From the NCBI GenBank assembly GCA_000585075.1, contig JEMY01000015.1:33150-97149 (forward strand): a stretch of 64,000 bases of DNA, read 5' to 3'. The notes under the pieces are model-generated. The model had not been told where the DNA came from. It was given only the letters and a program-made list of their open reading frames with translations, and ran no database searches. The DNA comes from Candidatus Accumulibacter regalis. Lineage in GTDB: Bacteria > Pseudomonadota > Gammaproteobacteria > Burkholderiales > Rhodocyclaceae. A program made the translations under genes and the position numbers. Within the stretch, counting starts at the first letter, position 1, and each line of letters opens with the position of its first letter. Positions 28,761 to 37,087 of the stretch are shown piece after piece.

Positions 28761-29528
28761 ATGAAAGTCAGGGTGCTGGGCTGTAGTGGCGGAATTGGCG
28801 GGCGCCACCTGCGGACGACGTCAATGCTCGTCGACGATGACATCCTGGTCGATGCAGGAACCGGGGTCGCCGATCTGTCGCGTTCACAGCTGGCCTGCAT
28901 CGACCATGTCTTTCTGACCCATTCGCATCTCGATCACATTGCTTCGCTGCCATTGCTGATCGATTCGGTCAGCGACCTGCGCGCGAAGCCACTGATCGTC
29001 TATGCGACGGCAGCCACCCTGGCCATCATTGCCAAGCATATTTTCAACTGGGCCATCTGGCCTGATTTCAGTGTCATTCCGAGTCGCGAGCACCCGGTCA
29101 TGCAGTACCAGACGATCGAGATTGGCCACTCTGTCCGCCTCGGCGAGCGAACGATCACCGCGTTGCCCGCCGAGCATACCGTTCCAGCGGTTGGTTATCA
29201 GCTCGACTCGGGGTCTGGAAGTCTGGTGTTTACCGGCGATACGACCGTCAATGACTCGTTCTGGCCGGTGGTCAACGGCATTGCCAATCTACGCTATCTG
29301 TTGATCGAAACGGCCTTCGCCAATCGGGAACAGCGGCTGGCCGAGATTTCGAAACACCTTTGCCCGAGTATGCTCGCCGGCGAACTGCGCAAGCTGGCGA
29401 TCACTGCAGAGATCCATATCAGCCATCTCAAGCCCGGCCAGGCCGAACTGACCATGGCCGAGATTCAGGCCTGTGCCGGCCACTTGCGGCCGACGATGTT
29501 GCAGAACAATCAGGTTTTCGAATTCTGA
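28761..29528 (+). CDS. Metallo-beta-lactamase-fold phosphodiesterase-like protein
   Basis: 255 aa. MBL metal motif THSHLDH (residues 53-59), preceded by DILVDAGTG, followed by SLPLLIDSV; later LPAEHTVPAVGYQL, GSLVFTGDTT and ISHLKPGQ. Proteins of this kind are often named 3',5'-cyclic-nucleotide phosphodiesterase (class II-like), but hydrolysis of cAMP is not shown. ATG at 28761 after GGAG (28752-28755); an upstream 28-codon extension is unsupported. Third gene of the PP2C-FHA-MBL set (94-base gap). Confidence 0.82.
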   Translation: MKVRVLGCSGGIGGRHLRTTSMLVDDDILVDAGTGVADLSRSQLACIDHVFLTHSHLDHIASLPLLIDSVSDLRAKPLIVYATAATLAIIAKHIFNWAIWPDFSVIPSREHPVMQYQTIEIGHSVRLGERTITALPAEHTVPAVGYQLDSGSGSLVFTGDTTVNDSFWPVVNGIANLRYLLIETAFANREQRLAEISKHLCPSMLAGELRKLAITAEIHISHLKPGQAELTMAEIQACAGHLRPTMLQNNQVFEF

Positions 29529-29611
29529 GGTCTTGCCGGTCGGGGCACAGGATGAGGCTCGGCGCGCAGCGCTGGTCGCTGCGCTGGTGTATGTCCGGGC
29601 GCGGCGCATCT

Positions 29612-30154
29612 TCAGGAATAGGCCTCGGCGAGCCTGAGCGGCGTCCCCAACTGGTCCTTGGCGGACAGGCATGGCGCCTCATCCAGGGGCCAGTCGACGC
29701 CGATTTCCGGGTCGTTCCACAGCACACAGCGCTCGTGTTCCGGCGCGTAATACTCGGTCGTCTTGTAGAGAAAATCAGCCGTTTCCGAAAGCACCAGGAA
29801 GCCGTGCGCGAAGCCGGGTGGAACCCACAACATGCGTTGATTCTCGTCGGAAAGCTCGACTCCCTCCCAGCGGCCGAAGTGCGGCGAAGAGCGGCGCAGA
29901 TCGACGGCGACGTCGAAGACCGCGCCGCTGGTGACCCGTACCAGCTTCCCCTGTGGTTGCAGAAGCTGATAATGCAGCCCGCGTAACACGCCCTTGCGCG
30001 AGCGGGAATGGTTATCCTGGACAAAATTCAGGTTCAGTCCCAGGGCAGCGAAAGCCTTGCCGTTCCAGCTCTCCAGGAAGAAGCCGCGAGCGTCGCCGAA
30101 AACCTTGGGTTCGACGATCATCACGTCGGGCAGGCGGGTGGAAATCAGTTTCAT
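29612..30154 (-). CDS. rfbC: dTDP-4-dehydrorhamnose 3,5-epimerase
   Basis: Third step of dTDP-L-rhamnose synthesis. 180 aa. Cupin motifs: EPKVFGDARGFFLESW, NFVQDNHSRSRKGVLRGLHY (catalytic His in RGLHY), GAVFDVAVDLRRSS, LWVPPGFAHGFLVLS, YKTTEYYAPEHE. Downstream of rfbA (80-base gap), same strand. rfbB and rfbD are not in this window. Confidence 0.95.
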   Translation of the reverse strand: MKLISTRLPDVMIVEPKVFGDARGFFLESWNGKAFAALGLNLNFVQDNHSRSRKGVLRGLHYQLLQPQGKLVRVTSGAVFDVAVDLRRSSPHFGRWEGVELSDENQRMLWVPPGFAHGFLVLSETADFLYKTTEYYAPEHERCVLWNDPEIGVDWPLDEAPCLSAKDQLGTPLRLAEAYS

Positions 30155-30234
30155 CGGTCATGCGCTCGCAGGAAGTTAAGGGAGCGAGTGGCGGGCAGCA
30201 GTCACCTTGCCAGTGGCGGCGGCAGGAACAGGCC

Positions 30235-31149
30235 TTACTCGTCCAGCAGCGCCAGCAGGTACTGCCCATAGAGGTTCTTCTTCATCGGTTCGGCCAGTGC
30301 TTGCAGCTGTTCGGCGGTGATACAGCCCTGGTGGAAAGCGATCTCCTCCGGGCAGGCGATCTTCAGGCCCTGCCGTTTTTCGATCGTCTGAATGAACATG
30401 CTGGCTTCGAGCAGTGACTCGTGGGTGCCCGTATCCAGCCAGGCATGGCCACGCCCCATGATCGAAACGCCCAGCTCGCCCCATTCCAGGTACTGGCGGT
30501 TGACGTCGGTGATTTCGAGCTCGCCGCGTGGCGAAGGCTTCAGACTGCGCGCCACGTCGACCACCCGATCGTCATAAAAATACAAGCCGGTGACGGCGTA
30601 GTGCGATTTCGGTCTGGCCGGTTTCTCTTCCAGGCTGATGGCGCGTCCCTCCTTGTCGAACTCGACGACGCCGTAACGTTCGGGATCATGGACGCGGTAG
30701 GCAAACACCGTTGCACCCTGCTGCTGCGCATTCACGGCCTGCAGATCGTTGGCAATCTCGTGCCCGTAGAAAATGTTGTCGCCGAGCACCAGCGCCGAAG
30801 GTCCGTTGCCGACAAAATCGGCGCCGATGATGAATGCCTGCGCCAGCCCGTCCGGGCTTGGCTGCACCGCGTACTGGATGTCCAATCCCCATTGCTGGCC
30901 ATCGCCCAGCAACTGCTGGAAGCGCGGCGTATCGATCGGCGTCGAGATGATCAGAAAATCGCGAATGCCGGCCAGCATCAGCGTGGTCAGCGGATAGTAG
31001 ATCATCGGCTTGTCGTAGATCGGCAACATCTGCTTCGATACCGCCAGGGTCGCCGGGTAGAGGCGGGTGCCGGAGCCGCCGGCGAGGATGATCCCCTTGC
31101 GCCGTGGCAAGCTGTTGCCGAGCGTCGAGTGGCCGAGCGTCGTAGTCAT
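30235..31149 (-). CDS. rfbA: Glucose-1-phosphate thymidylyltransferase
   Basis: Makes dTDP-glucose from dTTP and glucose 1-phosphate, the first step to dTDP-rhamnose for O-antigen or exopolysaccharide. 304 aa. Motifs: [80 protein letters not shown] at 31147-31149 preceded by AGGA; an upstream extension of 26 codons is less likely. Confidence 0.96.
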   Translation of the reverse strand: MTTTLGHSTLGNSLPRRKGIILAGGSGTRLYPATLAVSKQMLPIYDKPMIYYPLTTLMLAGIRDFLIISTPIDTPRFQQLLGDGQQWGLDIQYAVQPSPDGLAQAFIIGADFVGNGPSALVLGDNIFYGHEIANDLQAVNAQQQGATVFAYRVHDPERYGVVEFDKEGRAISLEEKPARPKSHYAVTGLYFYDDRVVDVARSLKPSPRGELEITDVNRQYLEWGELGVSIMGRGHAWLDTGTHESLLEASMFIQTIEKRQGLKIACPEEIAFHQGCITAEQLQALAEPMKKNLYGQYLLALLDE

Positions 31150-31296
31150 TTTGCGATCCTGATGTAAAGGCCAGCTCAAGTCGGTGACGAACTGGCAAGG
31201 CGCCGTGGCGCGCGCTGCTGGCGTCAAGTCAATCAGCCAACGGCGAGCAGTATACCGATTGCAGGCTGCGCGCAGGAGGCACTATTTCACCGTTGC

Positions 31297-31317
31297 TTGC
31301 ACCTTGCACCTTGCACC
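31297..31317 (+). repeat. Heptamer tandem repeat
   Basis: TTGCACC three times in a row, followed by the related CTGCGCACC. It lies 94 bases upstream of the pyrophosphatase-like start. Confidence 0.6.
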
Positions 31318-31410
31318 CTGCGCACCGGCGGACGCCTTTCCGGGACGTTCGCGACGATCGCCCTGGCTTCCCTGCGGCCAAGCGCGGGTGTCTTGAGTTA
31401 CGATGGCTTG

Positions 31411-31929
31411 ATGACTAATGCACATATCCCATCAGCGCAGGCCGGCAGCGCAGCCGTCGAGCCGCCGGAACTGGAACTTGACGTCGTGATCGAGGTGCCA
31501 CGCGGCAGCTTTCTGAAACGCGGCTCCATCGGCCGCATCGATTTCGTTTCGCCTTTTCCCTGTCCGTTCAACTACGGCTCAGTTCCCAACTATCTCGGGC
31601 TGGAAGGCGACCTACTCGATGCCCTGGTACTCGGGCCGCGCCTGCCCGTCGGCACACGCATTCGGGTCAAGGCCTGGGGCGCGGTAACGCAGACCGACCG
31701 CGGCATGGTCGACGACAAGCTGGTGTGCTGCACCCACCCGCCGACCCCTGCGCAGAAAGCGTTCGTGCTGCGCTTTTTCGGTTTCTACGCCAAGTGCAAG
31801 GGCCTGCTCAATCTGCTGCGCGGTCGGCCGGGGCGCAACGGCTGCGATGGCTGGTGTTCAGCCGCCCAGGCCATGGCTCGGGCGCGCCCGCGGCAGCAGT
31901 CCTGGAAAGGGTCGGCGGTCAAATACTGA
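31411..31929 (+). CDS. Divergent inorganic pyrophosphatase-like protein
   Basis: 172 aa, no signal peptide. Similar to family I inorganic pyrophosphatases: VVIEVPRGSFLKRG, FPCPFNYGSVPNYLG, GDLLDALVLGPRL, TDRGMVDDKLVCC, FFGFYAKCKGL. In E. coli Ppa the metal motif is DGDPVD; here the equivalent reads EGDLLD, so the first Asp is Glu and the Pro is Leu. The other Asp and Lys positions are kept. It may hydrolyse PPi or a different phosphoanhydride. Start ATG at 31411; the upstream frame is low complexity. Single gene, not in the rfb operon (opposite strand). Confidence 0.75.
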   Translation: MTNAHIPSAQAGSAAVEPPELELDVVIEVPRGSFLKRGSIGRIDFVSPFPCPFNYGSVPNYLGLEGDLLDALVLGPRLPVGTRIRVKAWGAVTQTDRGMVDDKLVCCTHPPTPAQKAFVLRFFGFYAKCKGLLNLLRGRPGRNGCDGWCSAAQAMARARPRQQSWKGSAVKY

Positions 31930-32170
31930 AGCGCACTGACGAGCGAGCGGGGGCTCTTCTCGATATCCCCACCCTGCGGCTATCCCGTTCTGACGCCGGC
32001 TGCCTGTCCCGTATCAGTTGCCGGTCAGCATGAAGCGCGAGGCCAGCTGCGGGGAGCGGGGACAACGCCGTCATGGAGAGCTTCGTCATGAACCTCAAGA
32101 GCGCGCTTGGCCGGCCGCCCGCAGGCACAGAAGTCGACACGCGCCCAAGCAGGCCCGCGGCAACTGATTT

Positions 32171-32179
32171 GTGTATAGT
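32171..32179 (+). promoter_or_regulatory. Putative extended -10 element for the small lipoprotein gene
   Basis: GTGTATAGT: TG one base upstream of TATAGT (32174-32179). No good -35. About 40 bases before the ribosome binding site at 32216-32219. Confidence 0.3.
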
Positions 32180-32225
32180 GCTTCCATCGCGGCGGTTGTC
32201 GCCAGACCCTCTCCCGGAGTGCGCC

Positions 32226-32522
32226 TTGAACGTCCAGTCCCTGCTCGCCAAGTCGATGACCAGCGGCACCCTGCTGCTTGTCCTGCTGTTCTCGGCTTGT
32301 TCCGAAAATCTGCTCTTGAGCTACGGCGACGACACGAATTTCCTGCTCTTTGATCACCCGAACTCCGAAAAAGCCATTGCCGATGTTCGTGCCCGCGCCG
32401 AAGCCCTATGCGCGGGGCGCAAGCAACTGGCTGTCAAGACGGAGAGTGTCTGCTCGCTCAGCAACTGTACGACGAACTATCAGTGCACGGACAAGGCCGG
32501 CGTCGCCAGGGACGCGCATTGA
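32226..32522 (+). CDS. Small Cys-containing lipoprotein, function unknown
   Basis: 98 aa. TTG start with GGAG at 32216-32219. N-terminal export signal ending in a lipobox-like LFSAC, so probably lipid-anchored. The mature part holds four further Cys (ALCAGRKQ, VCSLSNC, YQCTDK), suggesting two disulfides. I do not recognise a family. An in-frame extension to 32073 would bury the signal peptide and is rejected. Monocistronic between a pyrophosphatase-like gene and a convergent methyltransferase gene. Confidence 0.65.
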   Translation: MNVQSLLAKSMTSGTLLLVLLFSACSENLLLSYGDDTNFLLFDHPNSEKAIADVRARAEALCAGRKQLAVKTESVCSLSNCTTNYQCTDKAGVARDAH

Positions 32523-32537
32523 GGGGGGATTCGCGCT

Positions 32538-33377
32538 TCAGCCCTGTTTGAGGGCGACGATGACGGTGCCGGGGGTGAGGACGTGCCCGGCAAAGCGTAG
32601 TGATGGTATTGCTCGTGCGCCATTGATCAGCAGTTTTTTCAGACCGCCAAGCTGTTCGCTGTCGATCATGTCGAAGCGATCCAGGCAGCGAAAGCCGTGC
32701 TTTTCCAGGTAGGCAACGAGCGAATAGGCCGTGAACCAATTCACTGCCGGGTAGGTGGCGTGGTTGGCGATCTCCGGTCGTGTGCTCACGGCGAGGCGCT
32801 CGCAGTGGTGTTTCAGGACGCCCGGATACCAGCTGTACAGGGGCAGGGAAAACGCTTCCTGCAGCGGGCACAGACGGTTGGTCGTACTGAGGAAGAGCAG
32901 GCCCCCCGGCTTCAGCACGCGCGCCGCTTCAATGAGGCAAGTTCGCCAGTCCGTGACGTGTTCCAGGATTTCCGTGAGCAGGCTGACGTCCATCGAGCCA
33001 TCATCGTAGGGAAGCTCGGTGGCCGAGCCGACCTTGAACGCGATGTCAAACTGCTCTTGCCGCGCCCGCCTCGCGGCAACTTCGATCAAGGCCTCATTGA
33101 CGTCTATGCCGTGGACACGATGTCCCGACTGCGCCCACAAGCGGCACTGAGTGCCGGCTCCGCAGCCGATATCGACGACTTCCAGCGTGCGTGCGGGGCC
33201 GTTCGCTTGGGCGAGGAGCGTGAGGGCCTTGTCGCGTACGCGGGTAAAGCGCTCGAGAGTTTCGCAGGACAGGCTTTTTCGCGCGTAGTAGTTGAAGAAA
33301 TCCGGGTGGCTGGAATGGTCCCAAGCAGCGCGGTTGGTGCTTGTCGATGTGCTGTTGGCCATTCCAGTCATTTCCAT
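32538..33377 (-). CDS. Class I SAM-dependent methyltransferase (UbiG/Methyltransf_11-like)
   Basis: 279 aa at the longest plausible start. SAM motif I VVDIGCGAGTQCRLW, acidic GIDVNEALIEVA, motif II region LLTEILEHVTDW, motif III ARVLKPGGLLFLST. A leading segment DHSSHPDFFNYYARKSL and C-terminal FTAYSLVAYLEKHGFRCLDR are seen in UbiG-related sugar or quinone methyltransferases, but ubiG proper is at 9.5 kb. Proximity to rfbA/rfbC hints at glycan methylation; weak inference. ATGs at 33377, 33371 and 33362 are all possible; none has a good ribosome binding site. Confidence 0.82.
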   Translation of the reverse strand: MEMTGMANSTSTSTNRAAWDHSSHPDFFNYYARKSLSCETLERFTRVRDKALTLLAQANGPARTLEVVDIGCGAGTQCRLWAQSGHRVHGIDVNEALIEVAARRARQEQFDIAFKVGSATELPYDDGSMDVSLLTEILEHVTDWRTCLIEAARVLKPGGLLFLSTTNRLCPLQEAFSLPLYSWYPGVLKHHCERLAVSTRPEIANHATYPAVNWFTAYSLVAYLEKHGFRCLDRFDMIDSEQLGGLKKLLINGARAIPSLRFAGHVLTPGTVIVALKQG

Positions 33378-33940
33378 GCAGGTCTGCACCGCCAGCGCGG
33401 CGTGCCGTGGCTTGTGTTGTCGAGCCGGGGCGAGACAAGGGATCGTGTGCGGTGGGCAGCGCGGAAGATCGCCAGGCGATCTGTAGAGGTCACTATAGAG
33501 TATTTCTATCGGGATGGGTATATGTCCTGGCGGCCGGTATGGGCATGCCGGTGCGCGCCTCGGACAGCGGACGACGCTCCACGGTGCAAAACGACTACCG
33601 CGGGACGACGGCAGCGCCGCCAGCGGATGGCTGCTACGCAGCCGCATCGGGCATTTGTTGTCCGGGTGGGGGAAAGAGCGGGTGTCCGCGCTTTTCCCTG
33701 GCGGCGCGATTGACGATGTCCACCCGCCCAAGTCTGTTCGTCGAGTACGTGGCGGTCCTCTGAAAAGGCAGAAAGGCAAATCTATCAGAGCGCTATGCTT
33801 GGCCGCGGGAAGGCTTCCCGAGAGTGAGCGGCGATCTCGCCACCGCCACGACGACGGCATCAAAGTTAATAGCAGCGAATCGTTTCGGGGCTGGAACACG
33901 ATTCATTCTTCTGTGGTAGATTGCCGCAGGAGGAACGACA
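33378..33940. other. Divergent intergenic region
   Basis: 563 bases between the methyltransferase (minus) and the DUF1538 gene (plus). Open frames here have no family features. Minus strand: TATAGT at 33492-33497 could be a -10. Plus strand: AGGAGG at 33928-33933 sets the DUF1538 start. AT content rises around 33780-33925, where a DUF1538 promoter is expected. Confidence 0.5.
33492..33497 (-). promoter_or_regulatory. Possible -10 element for the minus-strand methyltransferase
   Basis: TATAGT on the minus strand, about 115 bases before the start codon. No matching -35 consensus, so speculative. Confidence 0.25.
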
Positions 33941-35644
33941 TTGGCAGAACGCAAGTTACGTTACGGCGTCTATCTTGGCGCTGTACAGCGCCACAAACGA
34001 CGGATCAGCTTCGCCGCGCTTCTGGAAGCCGAGCGCTTACGGCCCAAGGGCCCGCCGTTGCGGGCCATTGATCTGCATCGTTTGCTGACTCCTTACGTTT
34101 CTGTCCGCTTCAGCGAACAGCTGCGCGCAGTCCTGCCGCTGGCGCTGATGCTGATCGGTTTTCAGGCGCTGGCCTTACGCAGCTCGCTGCTCGACGCCGA
34201 ATCCGTCGCGCTGGGTATCGTGGCGGTCATGGTCGGTCTGATGTTCTTCATGGAAGGGGTTAAGATCGGCTTGATGCCCTTCGCCGAGAACGTCGGGTTT
34301 CAGATGCCGGGCAAGACGCACCCCACGGTATTGCTCGCTTTCAGCCTGCTGCTGGGCGCCGCAGCAACCTTTGCCGAGCCGGCGATCGGGGCGCTGCAGG
34401 CTGCCGCCAGCGCCATTTCTCCCGAGCGTTCGCCGTGGCTGCGCCAGCTGCTCGGCCCGTATGCGCATTGGCTGGTGCTGGCGGTTGCCGGCGGCGTTGG
34501 CCTGGCGGTGAGTCTGGGGATGCTGCGCACAATGTTCGGCTGGCAACTCAAGACCATGGTCCTGCTGATCATGCCGCCGACTCTCGGCCTGACCGCCTGG
34601 TGCGCCCAGCAGCCGGAGCTGGCGCCGATCATCGGCCTGGCCTGGGACTGCGGCGCGGTGACCACCGGTCCGGTAACCGTGCCGCTGGTACTCGCGGTCG
34701 GCGTCGGCGTGGCCGCCTCTACGGGGCGTAGCGATAACCCGCTGTCGGGGTTCGGGATCGTCACCCTGGCGTCGATTTTCCCGATTCTTGCCGTTCTCGG
34801 CACGGCCATCTATCTCACCGGGCTGGGCGCCGAAGCGATGCTGCCGGTGCTGCCTCCGGCGGTCGATGGATGGTACAACCGAACGCCTTTTGCCGAGATT
34901 CTTGGTGCATTGCGGGCCATCGTGCCGCTGGTTTTGCTGCTGGTACTGGTGCAGACGCGCCTGCTCGGGCAGAAGATTCGCCAGCACAACATCTTTATCT
35001 ATGGCGTGGCCATGGCTCTGACCGGCATGTTGCTCTTCAATCTCGGTCTGACCGCGGGGCTGGTGGCCCTCGGCGAGCAAGCCGGCAACAACGTTCCCTG
35101 GGCCTTCTCGCCGCACCGCGACACCGGCGCGCCGGCGCTCTATCCGTTCGCCCTGGGAATTGCCATGACCCTGACCTTTGCTTTCGCCATCGGTTTTGGC
35201 GCAACCGTCGCCGAGCCGGCGCTCAACGCCATGGGCATGACAGTCGAGAACCTCACCGACGGCGCGTTCCGCAAGCGCATGCTGATCCACGCCGTTGCCA
35301 TTGGAGTCGGCGTTGGCGCCGCCCTCGGGGTTGCCCGTATCCTGTTTCACTTGCCAGTGTGGATGTTGCTGCTCGGTGGTTATACGATTGCGCTGGCGTT
35401 GACCGCCGTTTCGCGCGAAGAGATCGTCAACCTCGCCTGGGACAGCGCCGGCGTGACCACCGGACCGGTGACCGTGCCGCTGTTGCTGGCCCTGGGCATC
35501 GGCCTCGGCGAGGTGGTGGGTGCTGCCGAGGGCTTCGGCATCCTCGCCATGTGTTCGGTTGGCCCGATCATCTCGGTTCTGGCTACTGGCCTGTGGATCG
35601 ACATGAAGACTCGCGGACACAAGAGAAGGAGCAATAAGGCATGA
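33941..35644 (+). CDS. DUF1538 membrane protein, two fused DUF1538 domains (UmpA-UmpB-like)
   Basis: 567 aa polytopic inner-membrane protein with a ~55-residue basic cytoplasmic N-terminus. Two homologous halves about 264 residues apart: FAEPAIGAL / VAEPALNAM; LAWDCGAVTTGPVTVPLVL (about residue 232) / LAWDSAGVTTGPVTVPLLL (about 496); GFGIVTLASIFPIL / GFGILAMCSVGPII. From memory, DUF1538 proteins UmpA and UmpB of Halomonas act together as a Na+(Li+,K+)/H+ antiporter; here both units are one chain. TTG start with AGGAGG at 33928-33933. The stop overlaps the next ATG (ATGA). Transport activity here is inference. Confidence 0.85.
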   Translation: MAERKLRYGVYLGAVQRHKRRISFAALLEAERLRPKGPPLRAIDLHRLLTPYVSVRFSEQLRAVLPLALMLIGFQALALRSSLLDAESVALGIVAVMVGLMFFMEGVKIGLMPFAENVGFQMPGKTHPTVLLAFSLLLGAAATFAEPAIGALQAAASAISPERSPWLRQLLGPYAHWLVLAVAGGVGLAVSLGMLRTMFGWQLKTMVLLIMPPTLGLTAWCAQQPELAPIIGLAWDCGAVTTGPVTVPLVLAVGVGVAASTGRSDNPLSGFGIVTLASIFPILAVLGTAIYLTGLGAEAMLPVLPPAVDGWYNRTPFAEILGALRAIVPLVLLLVLVQTRLLGQKIRQHNIFIYGVAMALTGMLLFNLGLTAGLVALGEQAGNNVPWAFSPHRDTGAPALYPFALGIAMTLTFAFAIGFGATVAEPALNAMGMTVENLTDGAFRKRMLIHAVAIGVGVGAALGVARILFHLPVWMLLLGGYTIALALTAVSREEIVNLAWDSAGVTTGPVTVPLLLALGIGLGEVVGAAEGFGILAMCSVGPIISVLATGLWIDMKTRGHKRRSNKA

Positions 35645-36024
35645 GCAATAAGAATGAGTTGATTGTCCTCACCGATGTGATGTTGATCACGGTCATTGTC
35701 CAGCGCGGGGTCGCCGATCAGGTGGTCCAGGTCGCGGTTGAAGCCGGTGCCCAGGGAGCGACCGTTTTCCATGCGCACGGGACTGGCGTTCGCCAGAAGC
35801 GTCTCGGCATCCTCGGCCTGACGGTGAACACCGAAAAGGAGATCATCTACATCGTCGTGCCGTCGGAGCAGGCGGACACCTTGTTCGAACGTATCTTCGT
35901 TTCGGCAAAGATGGACACGCCGGGTATGGGAATCCTGTGGATGACTCGACTCGACAAGATGTCCACTTACGTCCCGCATGACGTGGCGGCCCGCTTTGGC
36001 GTGCACACCGAGCGTGCCGGATGA
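35641..36024 (+). CDS. PII-like signalling protein 1 (DUF1538-associated)
   Basis: 127 aa, soluble. PII-type beta-alpha-beta layout: LITVIVQRGVADQVVQVAVE, AGAQGATVFHAHGTG, T-loop region RQKRLGILGLTVNTEKE, then EIIYIVVPSEQADTLFERIF and GILWMTRLDKM. The T-loop does not carry the GlnB uridylylation Tyr motif. It begins within the stop of the DUF1538 gene (ATGA) and its own TGA overlaps the next start, so the three genes are one translationally coupled unit. Likely a nucleotide- or ion-sensing regulator of the membrane partner (inference). Confidence 0.78.
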   Translation: MSNKNELIVLTDVMLITVIVQRGVADQVVQVAVEAGAQGATVFHAHGTGVRQKRLGILGLTVNTEKEIIYIVVPSEQADTLFERIFVSAKMDTPGMGILWMTRLDKMSTYVPHDVAARFGVHTERAG

Positions 36025-36356
36025 GCGTCCTGGCGCACATCGGCTACGGCGTCGAGAAGAAGCTGATCACGGCGATTCTCGTCAGCGGCCAAGGCATGAA
36101 GCTGATGAAGCTGCTCGAGAACGAAGCTGGCGTGCTGTCGGTCACCCATCACCATGCGCGCGGTACCGGTCGGCGGCAGCCCGGCACCCTTCGCTGGAGC
36201 GAGCAGGACGTACTCATGGTGCTCGTCGAAGCACCGCAGGCGGACGCGGTCTTCGCGCAGGTTTTCGCGGCGGGGGAGCTTGGCGAGCCGAATCGGGGCA
36301 TTATCTTCATGGAGCCCGTCTGCCGTGGCCATCCGATGATGCCTTTCGACGTTTGA
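36021..36356 (+). CDS. PII-like signalling protein 2 (DUF1538-associated)
   Basis: 111 aa. Same fold pattern as its neighbour: KKLITAILVSGQGMKLMKLL, GVLSVTHHHARGTG, a shorter loop RRQPGTLRWSE, VLMVLVEAPQADAVFAQVF, RGIIFMEPV. Paralogue of PII-like 1, differing in loop and C-terminus, so the two may form a heteromer or sense different ligands. ATG at 36021 overlaps the upstream TGA. No AmtB or glnK/glnA context, so it is not a nitrogen PII. Confidence 0.75.
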   Translation: MSVLAHIGYGVEKKLITAILVSGQGMKLMKLLENEAGVLSVTHHHARGTGRRQPGTLRWSEQDVLMVLVEAPQADAVFAQVFAAGELGEPNRGIIFMEPVCRGHPMMPFDV

Positions 36357-36592
36357 CGCCGGCCAGCGGCGTGCCGCGGTCGACCGTTGCCGTGGTTCCG
36401 CGACCCGTAGCCTCTTGCTACCATTGGCGTGGCTCGATCTGAACCGTGCCTTGCCCGGCTGCGCGGCAAGGACAAGAATGCCAGCGGCTGTCGCGCCGGG
36501 CGTACGCCTACCCCTGGCGAGCCTTGTCGGTCGGCGAACCCCGGCCGACGACCTCTGTTGTCAAAACCACTCTCCACTGGGACGGACTTCAC

Positions 36593-37087
36593 ATGCCTTC
36601 ATTTGATTTTTCTTCAGAAGCCGATATGGCGGCCCTGCACAACGCGGTAGACGTCACCAAGCGGGCCATCGACAATCGTTACGACTTCAAGGCGACGAGT
36701 GCCAAAGTCGAGTTGAACGAGAAGGACAAGCTGATCACGCTGCACGGCGACTCGGATTTTCAGCTTGGCCAGATCAAGGATCTGCTCTTTCCCGCCATGG
36801 AGAAAAAGGAGAAAGAGAGCACCAAACGCCTGGATGCCCAGCCGGTTCAACAGGTTTCGGGCAACAAGGTCAAACAGGAGCTGAAGATCAAGATCGGCAT
36901 CGAGTCCGAGCTGGCGAAGAAGATCGTCAAGCTGATCAAGGATTCGAAGCTCAAGGTGCAGGCGTCGATTCAGGGCGATGCGGTGCGCGTCAGTGGTGCC
37001 AAGCGCGACGAACTGCAGGCCTGCATCGCCACGATCACCAAGGCGATCACCGATTTTCCGATCAAGTACGGCAATTTTCGCGATTGA
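36593..37087 (+). CDS. yajQ: YajQ family nucleotide-binding protein
   Basis: 164 aa (E. coli 163). MPSFDFSSEADMAALHNAVD start, NRYDFKATSAKVEL, DSDFQLGQIKDLL, KIGIESELAKKIVKLIKDSKLKVQASIQGD, and C-terminal FPIKYGNFRD. YajQ proteins bind nucleotides/RNA, and the Xanthomonas homologue binds cyclic di-GMP. ATG at 36593; the frame is open upstream but without homology. Monocistronic by spacing. Confidence 0.94.
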   Translation: MPSFDFSSEADMAALHNAVDVTKRAIDNRYDFKATSAKVELNEKDKLITLHGDSDFQLGQIKDLLFPAMEKKEKESTKRLDAQPVQQVSGNKVKQELKIKIGIESELAKKIVKLIKDSKLKVQASIQGDAVRVSGAKRDELQACIATITKAITDFPIKYGNFRD

